From an uncultured Opitutia bacterium (GTDB lineage: Bacteria; Verrucomicrobiota; Verrucomicrobiia; Opitutales; UBA953), in contig CAMFKE010000004.1 in assembly GCA_945957395.1 (NCBI GenBank), positions 248,001 to 312,000 of the forward strand: DNA of 64,000 nt, given 5' to 3'. The notes under the pieces are model-generated. The model was not told the origin of the DNA and made no database searches. It worked only from the letters and a program-made list of their open reading frames with translations. Positions 50,712 to 60,200 of this stretch are shown here, one piece after another. Made by a program: the position numbers and the translations under genes. Position 1 is the stretch's first letter; every line of letters starts with the position of its first letter.

Positions 50712-51166
50712 GGGCGGCCTCCTCCGGCGGCGTCGCGGCGCGCGGCGCGCAGCTCGGCGAGTCGGGCCTCGCGTTTCACGGGGTCGCTCCACGCCGGGCG
50801 CAGCGCGAACAGCGTGTGCGTCGAAAGCTCCGAGGGCTTGCCCTCCCTTTCTTGGGAAACTGTAAGCGTGAGACGGTGCAGGTCGGTTGTGCCCGTCGGC
50901 GCGAGCTCGCAGCGCCAGCTCAGCCTGCCTCCGTCGAAAGCGGACATCGAGCCTTCACGCGTGGCGGATGCGGCGTCGGGGGCGCGCAGCACTTTTTGGA
51001 AAATGAGCCGCAGGTCGGCGTCCTCGGAGTCGGCCCGCCAGGTGGCGTCCACGGCGGTGCGCGCGTTGCCGAGGGTTTGCAGCAGGATGCCCGCGCACAT
51101 CACGAAGAGCGCGAGGGCGGCGACGACTTCGAGCAGGGTGAATGCGGGGCGCGTGCGCGGTTTCAC
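50708..51166 (-). CDS. gspI: T2SS minor pseudopilin GspI-like
   Basis: The 152-residue product starts with GTG at 51166, overlapping the gspH stop by 4 bases. It begins with the prepilin motif RPAFTLLEVVAALALF (Glu5 present), then a short globular domain ending in Arg/Ala-rich sequence. The long frame upstream on this strand reads through gspH and is rejected. Its assignment to I versus J rests on order. Confidence 0.72.
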   Translation of the reverse strand: MKPRTRPAFTLLEVVAALALFVMCAGILLQTLGNARTAVDATWRADSEDADLRLIFQKVLRAPDAASATREGSMSAFDGGRLSWRCELAPTGTTDLHRLTLTVSQEREGKPSELSTHTLFALRPAWSDPVKREARLAELRAARRDAAGGGRP

Positions 51167-51642
51167 GGGCGTGCGGGTTCCGGGGTGAGGAAGCCCGAGA
51201 AAGGCTCGGCGCGGAATCGGCGCACCGTGTCTCCGGTGGTGAGCTCGACGAGCACGGGGCGGTGGTGCCCGTCGGGCGAAAACTCCACACGCGGGGAGCC
51301 CGGGTCGGCGGCGTCGTGGCGTTCGACGCTCGGGTCGAGGAAGCGCAGTCGGGTTTTGCCCGGAGAGCCGCACGGGGATTGTTTTATGATGTCGCCGGAA
51401 TCCGAATACACCATTAGTTTGGATTCCGTCGCGTCGAAGCGCAGCGCCGTGCGTCGTCCGCTTGCGGCGGCTTCCCTCATCGCCTCGCGAAAGGCGCCCC
51501 GCAACGCCGCCTCGGGCGACTCGGCGCGCAGGGCGGGGAGCAGGGCGTCGTGGTTGGACGCCACGATGCCTGCGATCAGCGCGAAGAGCGCGAGCACCGC
51601 GAGCGTCTCGAACAGGGTGAAGGCGGCGCGAGGGCGGCGCAT
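51163..51642 (-). CDS. gspH: T2SS minor pseudopilin GspH-like
   Basis: The 159-residue product has the prepilin N-terminus MRRPRAAFTLFETLAVLALF with Glu5. It also has a globular domain typical of GspH (REAASGRRTALRFDATESKL, EFSPDGHHRPVLVEL). It lies 21 bases after gspG and overlaps gspI. Prepilin peptidase (gspO/pilD) is not in the window. Confidence 0.78.
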   Translation of the reverse strand: MRRPRAAFTLFETLAVLALFALIAGIVASNHDALLPALRAESPEAALRGAFREAMREAAASGRRTALRFDATESKLMVYSDSGDIIKQSPCGSPGKTRLRFLDPSVERHDAADPGSPRVEFSPDGHHRPVLVELTTGDTVRRFRAEPFSGFLTPEPARP

Positions 51643-51663
51643 GGGGCCGGCTCCGGCGTCGGG

Positions 51664-52107
51664 TTACTTTGCGGGCGCGGCGGGCGGCGGGGCTTCGTCC
51701 CAGTTGCCGATGTCGTCGGAGGTGCCTTCCTTGCCGTCGGGGCCGAAGCTCCAGAGATCGTACGAGTACGGGCGCTTCACTCCCGGGCAGCGGTACTGGT
51801 AGGGGTGGCCCCACGGGTCGTTGAGCGCCTCATTGTTGCGAACCAGCGGTTCGACGACGCCCTTGTCGGGGATGGCGTGACGCAGGATGACCAGCCCCTG
51901 TTCGGTCGTCGGGTAGTCGCCCATGGCCACCTTGTAGGCCAGCAGCGGCGCCGAGAAGCTGTTGTTCACCGCCGTCTTCGCCAGCTTCACCTTGCCCGCT
52001 CCCATGACGCCTTCGAGCCTGCTGACAAGCAGCCCGACCACGAGGCCTATGAGCACGATGACGGCGAGGATTTCGAAAAGCGTGAATGCGCGACGGATGC
52101 GGGACAT
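51664..52107 (-). CDS. gspG: T2SS major pseudopilin GspG
   Basis: GspG is the main subunit of the pseudopilus. The 147 residues from the ATG at 52107 start MSRIRRAFTLFEILAVIVLI (Glu5 present). The C-terminal part has the diagnostic calcium-site and end region: GDYPTTEQGLVIL, NDPWGHPYQYRCPG, and FGPDGKEGTSDDIGNW. The family length is typical. The frame upstream of 52107 is not conserved. Confidence 0.93.
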   Translation of the reverse strand: MSRIRRAFTLFEILAVIVLIGLVVGLLVSRLEGVMGAGKVKLAKTAVNNSFSAPLLAYKVAMGDYPTTEQGLVILRHAIPDKGVVEPLVRNNEALNDPWGHPYQYRCPGVKRPYSYDLWSFGPDGKEGTSDDIGNWDEAPPPAAPAK

Positions 52108-52209
52108 GGGTGCGGCATAGGATGGAGGCGGGCCCGGGGCGCAAAAACAAAATGCGACGGCGATGTTTTTGGGCGTGCGCGGCGCGGGTGCTGCGGTATC
52201 TCGCCGCGC

Positions 52210-52701
52210 ATGCGAATGCAGCAAATTTTGAATCGCGCATGGCGCTCCCCTTGGTGCGGGCGGGTCGCCCTGCTTCTGCTTGCCGTCCTTTTCCTTTGGG
52301 CGGGCGTCGCGAAGCTCACGCATCGCGAGGACTTTTTCAATTCGGTGGCGAACTACCACCTGTTGCCGGTCAACGCCGCATATCACCTCGCGGTGTTGAT
52401 TCCACGGGTGGAGATTGTCGTGGCCCTGCTGCTGCTGACGCCGCTGAGGCTTGCCCGGTGGCTCGGTCTGCTCTCCTACTTTGCGCTTCTGGTGGTCTTT
52501 ACGGGCGGGCTTGTGTCCCTGTGGGCCAGGGGGATGCATGTCGGTTGCGGATGTTTCGGCGGCACCGGCGACAGTCACCCGGCTTGGTCGGTCCTGCGCA
52601 ATGTCGGGTTGCTGGCGCTCGTCGTGCTGGCCGCTTCCCAGCTTCGGCGGGGACGCCGTGCTCCGGCGAGGCCCGAGGTCGGCGAACTCGCGGCCGGTTG
52701 A
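52210..52701 (+). CDS. MauE/DoxX-like membrane protein
   Basis: The 163-residue product has four membrane spans, at about 16-34, 60-76, 83-105 and 127-143. FLWAGVAKLTHREDFFNSV near the first span and GCGCFGG near residue 113 are typical of MauE/DoxX-type proteins, some of which help electron or disulfide transfer. The Cys pair in GCGCFGG fits redox work. It lies opposite to the T2SS genes, between gspG and gspF, so it interrupts the operon. The start at 52210 is the ATG just before the first span. Confidence 0.7.
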   Translation: MRMQQILNRAWRSPWCGRVALLLLAVLFLWAGVAKLTHREDFFNSVANYHLLPVNAAYHLAVLIPRVEIVVALLLLTPLRLARWLGLLSYFALLVVFTGGLVSLWARGMHVGCGCFGGTGDSHPAWSVLRNVGLLALVVLAASQLRRGRRAPARPEVGELAAG

Positions 52702-52810
52702 TATGATCGTCGTGCGCTGAGCAGTTTCGGGGGCGGTTGGAGCCGGATCTGTAGCGGGCCGCGTCTTGGCCGCCCGCATCCCGGGCTTGGCGTTCATCGC
52801 CAATCGGGCG

Positions 52811-54052
52811 TCACCCTGAAATCATGCCCTGGCTGACCTGGAGCACGGAAAGAACGACGGATACGAGGCAGAAGAACACGATGGCGAACGCCGTGCCGAG
52901 GAAGATGGCCGAAAGCGTGTTCACCAGCCGGCGCAGGGCGGCGTCGAGCTCGCCGAAGTGCGACTTGCCGATTTCCTCAAAGCCGGCGTGCAGTGTGCCG
53001 GTGGATTCGTTTACCGTAAGGATGTCCAGGTCGGCCTCGTCCAGCAGGCCCTGCCGACGGAACGCGGCGGAGAAGGAGACGCCCTCGTTGATCTGCGTGC
53101 GCGCCTCCGCCAGCCGCTGCCGGATCATTTCATTGGACACGGGTTTCTCCGCCAGTCGCAACGCCTCGGTGGCCGAAATTCCCGAGGCCAGCAGCGTGCC
53201 GAGCAGCCCGCTGAAGCCCGAGGTCTCGGCATGTCGCACAATCGGGCCGGCCAGCGGAAGTCGCAGTAGCAGCGCGTCCGTTTTGCGCCGGCCTGCCGGC
53301 GTGTTCCGCATGGTTTTCATGCGCGCCACGGCGATGGCTGCGGCCAGAGCGAAAAGGGGGAGTCCGTAGACGGTGCTCCGGGCTATGGTGATCAGCGCGT
53401 ACGAGGCGCCGCTGAACTCCGCGTTGAGCGCCTGCATCATGCTCTCCAACTTGGGTAGCAGATTGAATACGAATAGCGCGATGGTCACCCCGGCCAGACC
53501 GCAGACCAGGGTGGGGTAGGCCAGTGCGGCGGTGAGCTTCTTGCGCAACTCCTCCCTTGCGGCTTGCAGTGCCAGCAGTCGCGTGATTGCGGCCGCAAGC
53601 GTGCCGGTGGATTCGCCCGCCTCGATGAGGCCGGCCTCCCCGGGCTCGAAAACATCGGGAAATCTGCGCACCGATTCGGCCAGTGTGCGACCTTCGGACA
53701 GGTCTCGCCAGATCTCCTCGGACAGCCTTTTCAGCGCCGGGTCTCCCGAGCGCGTCGCGAGCAGCCTCACCGCGTCGCCCGGAGGCAGCCCTCCCGCCGT
53801 CAGCCTCTCCAGCTTTTGGAAAAACTTGCGCGACACCGGGTGCGCCCCGAGGGCGGGGCGCTTCCCCAGCTGCACCCGCGCTGTCGCCTTGGTTTCGCGC
53901 ATCGCAGGCGCCTCGTCCCCTTCATGCACCGCCAGTGGCGACACGCCTTGCTCGCGCAGCGTCCTGAGCGCGGCGCGCCTGTCGGGGGCGTCGACCGTGC
54001 CGGAGACGGAGGCGCCGGATTTGTCGAGGGCGCGATAGGTGAAGCGGGGCAT
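52811..54052 (-). CDS. gspF: T2SS inner-membrane platform protein GspF
   Basis: The 413 residues begin MPRFTYRALDKSGASVSGTV, the conserved N-terminus. Two GspF cytoplasmic domains follow (about 80-185 and 285-385; each has a FSGLLGTLLASGISATEAL-like helix). Three spans lie near 170-195, 225-243 and 385-408. GspF works with GspE in pseudopilus assembly. Linker residues 45-75 are low in conservation. It lies 217 bases from gspE, not overlapping as is common. Confidence 0.9.
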   Translation of the reverse strand: MPRFTYRALDKSGASVSGTVDAPDRRAALRTLREQGVSPLAVHEGDEAPAMRETKATARVQLGKRPALGAHPVSRKFFQKLERLTAGGLPPGDAVRLLATRSGDPALKRLSEEIWRDLSEGRTLAESVRRFPDVFEPGEAGLIEAGESTGTLAAAITRLLALQAAREELRKKLTAALAYPTLVCGLAGVTIALFVFNLLPKLESMMQALNAEFSGASYALITIARSTVYGLPLFALAAAIAVARMKTMRNTPAGRRKTDALLLRLPLAGPIVRHAETSGFSGLLGTLLASGISATEALRLAEKPVSNEMIRQRLAEARTQINEGVSFSAAFRRQGLLDEADLDILTVNESTGTLHAGFEEIGKSHFGELDAALRRLVNTLSAIFLGTAFAIVFFCLVSVVLSVLQVSQGMISG

Positions 54053-54268
54053 GGGGGGCGTGACGGCGTGGCCGCCGAAGAGTGAGGTGAGACGTGTGGA
54101 AGGTGAGGTGTGGGCCAGGGGAGGGGGGGCAGGGGGCGTGGTGTTTTGGGAAACGGTTTCGGCGCGTCCTGATTCCCGCTCGTTTTCATCCTGCTGACTC
54201 GACCTGGTACCCGTGGCAACAGTCCGTTCGGGACGCGGATCGAACGCGAAATCGTCCCGTCCGGCGCG
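54053..54268. other. gspE-gspF spacer
   Basis: These 216 bases hold no supported gene. A G-rich run (about 54118-54140) lies closer to the gspF start. The two genes probably belong to one transcript, or gspF has its own promoter here. I cannot place promoter boxes. Confidence 0.35.
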
Positions 54269-55894
54269 TCACTCCTCCTCGCCCATGGCGTTGGCCAGCG
54301 CTTCCTGCAGTCCGGTCAGCCCGCGCGTGGTCTGAAGCCAGGCGCACTGTTGCAGGGTTCGCATGCCGTCCTCCCGTGCCTGCCGGCGCAGTTCGCGCGC
54401 CGACTGGCGGGCGACGATAAGCCGGTGCAGCGATTCGTTGACGGGCAGGAACTCGAACACGCCCACGCGGCCTTTGTATCCGGTTTTCCGGCACCTGTCG
54501 CATCCCGCCCCGTGCATGATTCCCGAGGCTCCGGAGAGGTCCGTCACGCCCAGTTCTCTCGCCGCCGCTTCCAGGGCAAGTGGCTCGATGTTGGCCGGGG
54601 TGAGGCAGCTGCGGCACAGCCGCCGCACCAGTCGTTGGGCGATGACGAGCTCGACGGACGAGGCGATAAGGAAGGGCTCCACCCCCATGTCGGTCAGTCG
54701 CGTCACCGCTCCAGCGGCGTCATTGGTGTGCAGGGTGCTCAGCACGAGGTGGCCGGTCAGCGAGGCGCGGATGGCGATGTCGGCCGTCTCTCGGTCGCGG
54801 ATTTCGCCGACCATGATGACATCGGGATCCTGGCGCAGCACGCTGCGCAGCACGGCGGCGAAATTCAGCCCGATCTCGGCGTGCACCTGGGTCTGGTTGG
54901 CCTCCGCGATTTCGTATTCCACGGGGTCCTCGACTGTCATGAGCCTCAGCTCCGGTCGCGCCACGGCGCGCAGGCAGGCCGCCAGCGTGGTGGATTTTCC
55001 CGAGCCGGTCGGGCCGGTCACCAGGATGATGCCATGCGGACGCGCCAGCTGGCGTTCCAGCAGCGCGCGCTCCTCGTGGGGCAGTCCCAGTTCGGCGAGC
55101 GGGATGGGGCGCGTGTTTTCGCCGAGCAGGCGAAGGCTCACGCTTTCACCGTGCAGTGTGGGCAGCGTGGATACGCGGATGTCGATTTCGGTCGATCCCT
55201 GCTTGTACCGGATTCGGCCGTCCTGCGGCCGGCGCCGCTCGGCGATGTTGAGGCGCGCCATGATCTTGAGTCGCGAGACCACGGCCGCCCGGTGCTTCGC
55301 CAGGTTGGCCGGCGTGGCGACCGTCACCAGCTCGCCGTCGATGCGGTGGCGGATGAGCAGGGCGTCCTTCTTGGATTCCACATGGATGTCGGTCGCGCGT
55401 TCCGCGCTCGCTTTGGCGATCACCTCGTTGACGAAGCGGATGACGGCGGCCTCCTCGTCCTCCGGCTCGCCTGCAGCGGACTCGGCTTCCTCGCCGGCAT
55501 CACGCTCGTCTAGGCTTCCCGCTCCCACGCCATAGAGCTTTTCAAGCAGCGCGACCACGGTTTCCGGCGCCGTGAGGTGCCATCGTGCGCGCAGACCCGT
55601 GGCGGCGAATATCCAGGAGTCCATCGCCGGCTCGGGCGGCCAGCTGGTGGCCAGCGCCAGTTCGTCCGGGGCGGTCCCTTCGAGCTTCACCGGGGCGGCC
55701 GCATATTCCTGCGCCAGGCGCGCCGGCAGTTTTGCGGCATCGTCGGCCACGGGCGAAGGCAGCCATGGCAGCTCATGAGTCAGGGCCAGTCGCCGCGCCG
55801 TATCGGAGGGGGATTCCCCCGTGGTTTCAGCGAGTGCGCCGCAGCGCGCGATGCGCGGAAGGCTGTGGAGTTCTGGGGACGTGGGCGACGACAT
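54269..55894 (-). CDS. gspE: T2SS assembly ATPase GspE
   Basis: GspE powers pseudopilus growth at the cytoplasmic face. The 541 residues from the ATG at 55894 have an N-terminal GspE/PilB domain (about 1-140). The ATPase core has Walker A (VTGPTGSGKSTTLAACL, about 295), an Asp box, Walker B (DPDVIMVGEIRDRETADIA) and a His box (LSTLHTNDAAGAVTRL). Two CxxC pairs (CRSC and CDRC, at about 430 and 466) form the zinc-binding C4 element typical of GspE. The frame is open another 276 bases upstream but with no conserved content. Poly-G and the cassette 2 leader lie upstream. Confidence 0.92.
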   Translation of the reverse strand: MSSPTSPELHSLPRIARCGALAETTGESPSDTARRLALTHELPWLPSPVADDAAKLPARLAQEYAAAPVKLEGTAPDELALATSWPPEPAMDSWIFAATGLRARWHLTAPETVVALLEKLYGVGAGSLDERDAGEEAESAAGEPEDEEAAVIRFVNEVIAKASAERATDIHVESKKDALLIRHRIDGELVTVATPANLAKHRAAVVSRLKIMARLNIAERRRPQDGRIRYKQGSTEIDIRVSTLPTLHGESVSLRLLGENTRPIPLAELGLPHEERALLERQLARPHGIILVTGPTGSGKSTTLAACLRAVARPELRLMTVEDPVEYEIAEANQTQVHAEIGLNFAAVLRSVLRQDPDVIMVGEIRDRETADIAIRASLTGHLVLSTLHTNDAAGAVTRLTDMGVEPFLIASSVELVIAQRLVRRLCRSCLTPANIEPLALEAAARELGVTDLSGASGIMHGAGCDRCRKTGYKGRVGVFEFLPVNESLHRLIVARQSARELRRQAREDGMRTLQQCAWLQTTRGLTGLQEALANAMGEEE

Positions 55895-56334
55895 GCGCGG
55901 GTGGAATCTGCGCCGGGGGGTATTTCCGGGTCTTGATGATTTTCCAAGACAAATGGGGCGCGTTGTTGCGGGCGTGCGGGGCCATCTGGCGTTGCAGAGC
56001 GCTTGGCCCTGATGCGATAAGGCTTTGAGCTCGTCGCCGGTGCTATTGGATTTTGGATACACTCCGGGGCGCCGGGGATGTTTTTGGGTTTTTAAAGCAG
56101 GTGCATTGCGGGGGGGGGGGATTTGCGATGGCTTCGGGTAGATTTGTGCCTCCGGGGTGTTTTTACTCATTATGCGGCAGTTATTTTATCCTTGCCGCAA
56201 ATTCCTGATATTAAGTGGTTTCTGCTACGGTTTGGTGGTTGGCCTTATTTTTGCCCAGGTGTTTTGCGAAATTTTTAATTGTCGGACTCCGGGCGGTTCC
56301 CGATGCGCATGGGGCGAATTTAAAAAACTCCTCC
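55895..56334. promoter_or_regulatory. Divergent leader between gspE and cassette 2
   Basis: 440 bases separate the leftward gspE from the rightward cassette 2 and must hold both promoters. The last 90 bases match the cassette 1 leader closely. A run of 11 Gs lies at 56110-56120. I cannot assign promoter boxes or a known RNA motif. Confidence 0.45.
56110..56120. repeat. Poly-G tract (11) between gspE and cassette 2
   Basis: Eleven consecutive Gs lie 216 bases upstream of the gspE start and 215 upstream of cassette 2, in the divergent promoter region. The length is in the range known for slippage-prone tracts. Confidence 0.6.
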
Positions 56335-57208
56335 ATGTCGACCCCTCATAGCAATGCTCCCCGGCCGCGCCGGGCGCGTATCAACCCCGGTGTGGCAGCC
56401 GCGCTGGCGCTGGCGCTGATCGCCGGCCTCGGCGTCTGGTACTTCACGCGCGGCACGGTCGCCAAGGCGCCCGTGGCGCTCAAGGACTTGCCGAAGGGGC
56501 GGCTGCTCTCCGCCGAGCCGGTCAAGGGCTATGAGCCCGTGTTCACCGCAGAGGAGTCCAAGCTCCTGCACGACGGCCCTGACGGCAACGACAAGGAATC
56601 GGTCAAAAAGTACCTGTTGGCTAAGGCGAAGCTGGAGGAGGATCCGCTAACGCGCAAGCAACTGGAGCAGGAAGCCATCGTGCTCACCGACGGCTACGGC
56701 AGCACGCCCGCCATCACGGCGGACAATCCCCAGGTGCGCTCGGTCATCGATGCGCTCAAAAGCGGCAAGCACCCCGAGCGGCTCAACCCGCTCATCGCGC
56801 CCAAGCCCTTCGATGCCGTCGCCTACAAGGCCGACCCGAAGGCCTACCTGGACGTCGCCGAGCCCGGCCGCGTGTTCCAGTCCAAGCCCGCTGCGCCCGG
56901 TGTGGCGCGCATCGAGCCGGTCTCCCCGTACTTCCAGGACGTGAAGCAGGGTGAGTCCATCGAACTGGCTGTGAAGGCCGCTCCCGGCTTCCCGGTCACC
57001 TTCACCTCCTTCGACTGCGGCGCGTTCGGCAACGGCCTGACCACGCAGACCGTCGAGGCCGACGCCGCCGGCGTGGCTCGCGTAAAATTCCTGGGCATGC
57101 CCGGCACCGTCCTCGAAACCAACATCCTCGCCGCATCCCCCGTGACCTCCGGTCAGGCCCGCTTCAAGGCCAACACTCTCGTCTACGCCGACGGCAAGCA
57201 AATAGCAA
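56242..57208 (+). repeat. Cassette duplication, copy 2 (leader plus small gene)
   Basis: This is the direct-orientation partner of 38387-39350. The whole T2SS E-to-K block and the scrap zone lie between the copies, so recombination between them could delete or amplify that part. Confidence 0.75.
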
Positions 57209-57225
57209 ATAACGTAAACAAGTAA
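56335..57225 (+). CDS. Cassette 2 small membrane-anchored protein (paralogue of 38476-39357)
   Basis: The 296-residue product has the same layout as its paralogue: basic N-terminus, anchor at about 18-38, and Ig-like C-terminal region. The two differ by only a few dozen substitutions and by the tail (QIANNVNK here). The first 30 codons are almost identical even at the DNA level, which suggests recent duplication or gene conversion. It precedes YD protein A2 by 18 bases. Confidence 0.75.
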   Translation: MSTPHSNAPRPRRARINPGVAAALALALIAGLGVWYFTRGTVAKAPVALKDLPKGRLLSAEPVKGYEPVFTAEESKLLHDGPDGNDKESVKKYLLAKAKLEEDPLTRKQLEQEAIVLTDGYGSTPAITADNPQVRSVIDALKSGKHPERLNPLIAPKPFDAVAYKADPKAYLDVAEPGRVFQSKPAAPGVARIEPVSPYFQDVKQGESIELAVKAAPGFPVTFTSFDCGAFGNGLTTQTVEADAAGVARVKFLGMPGTVLETNILAASPVTSGQARFKANTLVYADGKQIANNVNK

Positions 57226-57243
57226 ACTTTGGTTTTTTCCTTC

Positions 57244-60200
57244 ATGAATACGCGACGTCTTAATCTTCTTCTTTCCGCAATAGCAGTCTGCCAATTTGGC
57301 GCCGGTCGCCTTGCGGCTGACCCTGCTGATGATCCGCATCATCAATGTGCCAACTGCCAGCCTGGCGGAGGGGGTGGTGTTACGGAAGAGCCCTGCGAAG
57401 ACCAAGATGATCCCAATAGTAGTAGTGATGGCGAGGGCGGGGGAGATGGAGGGAATTATCCTAGCTCTGGCCGCGGTGGATCGTCTGGCTCAGGTCCTAG
57501 TGGTATTTCTGATAGCAGCGGGGCTGGTTCAAGAGTTGATTTGTTTACCATGAATCATAGGCATGCTGCTTATGATTACAAGCCCGTTCGCGGCACAACT
57601 GCCCTGCTCGGTTCGGGCAGCGGATGTGGTAGTTGCACTGATTCTGTTTCGGGGCGTACGTATGGTGAGGAGTTTGCGCAAGTGAGCATGAAGAGAATTC
57701 ATAGCATGCGCCAGATGACTGAGCCATCTTCGTTCGGGCCAGGTGTTTTTTCGCAACATGATGTCACCCTTGGTGTTTTTGAGGTCGATGGCTTGACTTA
57801 TATTGATTGCTTTAATCCGGCTTGGAAGGATAAACGCAGGTACTCTCCTTCGGGGCTTTTATTTGAGGATCGTGTGTATAATTCCATTCGGGGGATGTAC
57901 TTGCTTGATTCGAGTAATCGTCCTACGGTTTCCCGTGTAGCCGCAGTTCGAGCCGTCAGCATTGGAAAGGATGGTTCGCGTATGGAATTTGAACTTTTTA
58001 ATGTCGGTCCAAATCTCACGGCAGGTCGACTTGTTCGAACCATATCCACTTCGGGGGTGGTTGCCAGGCAGTATGAATACCCGGTTAGGGTTAATGATGA
58101 TGTTGCCGCTCCTGAGTCCAAGTATCGTCCATTTAGAATTGTCGACTCCAATGGCGTTGAAATGCGCCTTAAGTATGTCAATTTGCCAAATGGCATGACG
58201 GTTCTTTCTGAATTTAATGTGGCAGGGGCAGGGCCTGTCCTTTATCGATACGACGAGATGGGTAATCTCTCTTTCGTAAAGTATCCTACGGGAGAGGTGT
58301 CTTCCTTCTCGCGAACGGTTGCTGGTAATTTCTTGGCTCTCGATTACAATGATGCCGGGGCTGTGAGTGTTAATAGGAATATGGTGGCTTATTATAGTAA
58401 TAATATTGCTGCGGCTGCACTGGCTGAGGTTGCTGGTAGACTGTCAGTTTATAATCAGTCTTCAATGTTGGTGAGAAAAGTCTTAAGGGATGGCCAACCC
58501 GCTTTTTGGGCGGCTATTGGCGGAAATGGTACGGGAAGCCCCATTCATCGGCGTGTTTTTGAGGCCGGTCGCTTGCGCTTTGTAGATGTTGCTGAATCAA
58601 GTCGGTACATCTCTTGGGGTATTGCAAGTGGCGGCTGGATTCCAGGCAATGCCTATGGCTCCATATATGCTGTAAAGGAGGCTTATGGGCACAAGAGCCC
58701 CTATTATTATTATGCCGCTAATCGTTCCGGGAGAAATCCTGTTGTTACTCACACCGATGGTACTGTGCATTTTTATAAGTATGATGGTGCCGGTTTTATG
58801 ACTCAAGAGGTCGTTGGTGATAAGGTTCGTCGCCGTGTCAATGATCCACTTACCGGTAAGCCGAAAGTTGATGTGGATTTCTCAGGGCGAACTACCCTTG
58901 TTGAATACTCGACCTCCGGCAATCCTGTTTCGAAAAAGACAGGCTGGGTGTTTGATAGCTCGCTGGGTGCGGGAGCTCAAGTAAAGGGTCTTTCTTGCTC
59001 ATATTATCCCGGCGTCACGGACATTTCCAATTTGGATGCCACTTTGCCTAAAAGTGTTATTGCAGCTGATACGATTGCTTTAGGGCATGTTGTTGAGAAT
59101 GCTGTAAGCAATTACTCGCTTCGATTTGATGGCTCCCTTGTGTTGAATTCCGATGGTGAGCGCACATTTTATTTAAAAGCCGATGATCGTGCTTCTCTTT
59201 TCATTGATGGACAGTTGGTGGTGAGTGCTGCGTATACGCAGGGTGTTCGAAGTGTTACGCTTAATCTGAGTGCAGGTGTACATGATTTTAGGGTGGATTA
59301 TGCTCAGGTTGGTGGAGGACAGGGGCTCGAGCTTACCTGGTCCGGCCCGGAGACCACTACCGGTGGCGTGACTGCACGAACCATTCTTGATTCCAATTTC
59401 CTTACGCACAAAACCTTGCCCGATGAGCTTGTGAGGCGGGCAACTGATGCCGCTTCCGAGGAAAAATGGGAGTATCATCCGGATGGCGGCGCTCTTGCTG
59501 GGCTTGTCAGGCGTCATGTTGATGGAGCCGGCAAGGTTACTGAGTACTCTTATGATAACAATCGGCGCCTTGTTCAAATTGAGGAAACTGGCGACAATGG
59601 TTCATTGGTTGTTGTTCAGAAGAGGACTTACGATGCTGTTGGTAATATACTTTCTGTTACGGACGCCATGGGGCGTACGACGAATCATGAGTATGATGCA
59701 CGGAATCGTCTCATTTCTACCTCCTATGGCGATGGTACGACTTCGACTAAGACCTATGGTACGGGTAGGGACGCCAACTTGGTTGTTGAGGTAAAGGATC
59801 GAAATGATGTCAGGGTTAAAACCGTGTACGACTATGCGGGCAGAGTCATGGTTGTTGAAAAAGGCGTCAAGTTGGATTCCTATGGTGGCCCTGATTTAGG
59901 TTTGTCGCGTAAATCTTATGAGTATCGCGAATATCCTACTCCTTCTAAAGAACCGGCTCGCATTACTATAGATGGTAAGCAGCGGACTTATGAGTATGAT
60001 TATAAAGATGGTCGTGTTATTTCCGTTAGAACGAAAAGTTCCGGTTCAAAAGTGCTCGAAGAGCGGACAACGTACTCTTCCTTTGAAAAGGTCTTTTGCC
60101 AAACGAGTTCAGATGGAAAAAGAACTTTCTATGCCTACCGTGAGCCGGACAGGGAAATGGTGCGTCAAGTTACTGAGCTGCGCCCAAATGCTTGCGGAGA

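Noticed and set aside
55895-56170. N-terminal extension of GspE by 92 residues
   Set aside because: The added part is Pro/Arg/Lys-rich, unlike GspE, and would absorb the promoter region. The ATG at 55894 fits the family length.
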